Shown here: in pieces, positions 5,599-5,636 of the stretch
Position numbering within the stretch: position 1 is the first letter of the stretch
How the letters are laid out: every line of letters begins with the position of its first letter
NCBI GenBank assembly: GCA_949286815.1
Contig: CASEEB010000321.1
Coordinates: 1 to 5,636, forward strand
From: an uncultured Eubacteriales bacterium
Lineage (GTDB): Bacteria > Bacillota > Clostridia > Oscillospirales > CAG-272
Reading direction: 5' to 3'
Length of the DNA stretch: 5,636 nucleotides
Notes under the pieces: generated by a model
Told to the model about the DNA's origin: nothing
The model's input: only the letters and a program-made list of their open reading frames with translations
The model's database searches: none
Translations under genes and position numbers: made by a program

Positions 5599-5636
5599 AT
5601 GATGATTCGTAAAACTTTATTATGGCTGACAGCATT
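5599..5636 (+). CDS. Start of a further gene, truncated by the window edge
   Basis: A possible ribosome binding site, AAGGAAG (5583-5589), is followed after 9 nt by ATG-ATG and an open frame to the last base, reading MMIRKTLLWLTA. Two basic residues followed by a hydrophobic run look like the beginning of a signal peptide or membrane anchor. It starts 36 nt after the deacetylase stop on the same strand with no terminator between, so co-transcription is likely. Only 12 codons are visible, so the product cannot be named, and chance remains possible. Confidence 0.5.
   Translation, partial: MMIRKTLLWLTA

Noticed and set aside
5587..5617. Inverted repeat AAGTTTT/AAAACTT as a terminator after the deacetylase
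   Set aside because: The stem is AT-only apart from one G or C, the loop is 17 nt and no T-tract follows; the region is better explained as the start of a new gene.

Overview
The window looks like a chromosomal segment of an AT-rich, low-GC Gram-positive bacterium, most likely a member of the Clostridia. The grounds are strong AGGAGG-type ribosome binding sites, very AT-rich intergenic DNA with sigma-A-like promoters, an argG-argH pair, a polyphosphate polymerase/DUF4956 pair, and a PdaA-type polysaccharide deacetylase of the kind found in endospore formers. No mobile element, CRISPR array, tRNA or rRNA is visible.

Layout. Positions 1-222 hold no gene. They carry an 11-bp-stem terminator (124-154) and a small tandem repeat behind the leftmost operon. 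On the minus strand, reading right to left, come argG (argininosuccinate synthase), argH (argininosuccinate lyase), a VTC-domain polyphosphate polymerase and a DUF4956 membrane protein. On the plus strand, diverging from argG across a 258-bp AT-rich gap, lies a secreted NodB-fold deacetylase of the PdaA family. Just behind it is the start of another gene, cut by the window edge.

How the genes work together. ArgG and ArgH are the last two steps of arginine biosynthesis (citrulline to argininosuccinate to arginine plus fumarate). They are probably transcribed from a good promoter at 4608-4636 (TTGATT, 17-bp spacer, TATAAT). A stem-loop with a competing alternative fold lies between the two genes. 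The VTC and DUF4956 genes overlap by ATGA and are translationally coupled. This suggests a cytosolic polyphosphate-making enzyme paired with a multi-pass membrane partner, a possible bacterial counterpart of the eukaryotic VTC machine. No convincing terminator separates argH from this pair, so read-through is possible. The deacetylase would act outside the membrane on peptidoglycan, plausibly in spore cortex maturation.

The genes themselves are known families. The observations most worth a second look are the polymerase/DUF4956 pair, whose mechanism is open; the nested AUGs at the deacetylase start; the three-arm hairpin between argG and argH; and a perfect DnaA box with a hairpin in the argH-VTC gap. 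I found no clear sign of an undescribed defence or mobile system.
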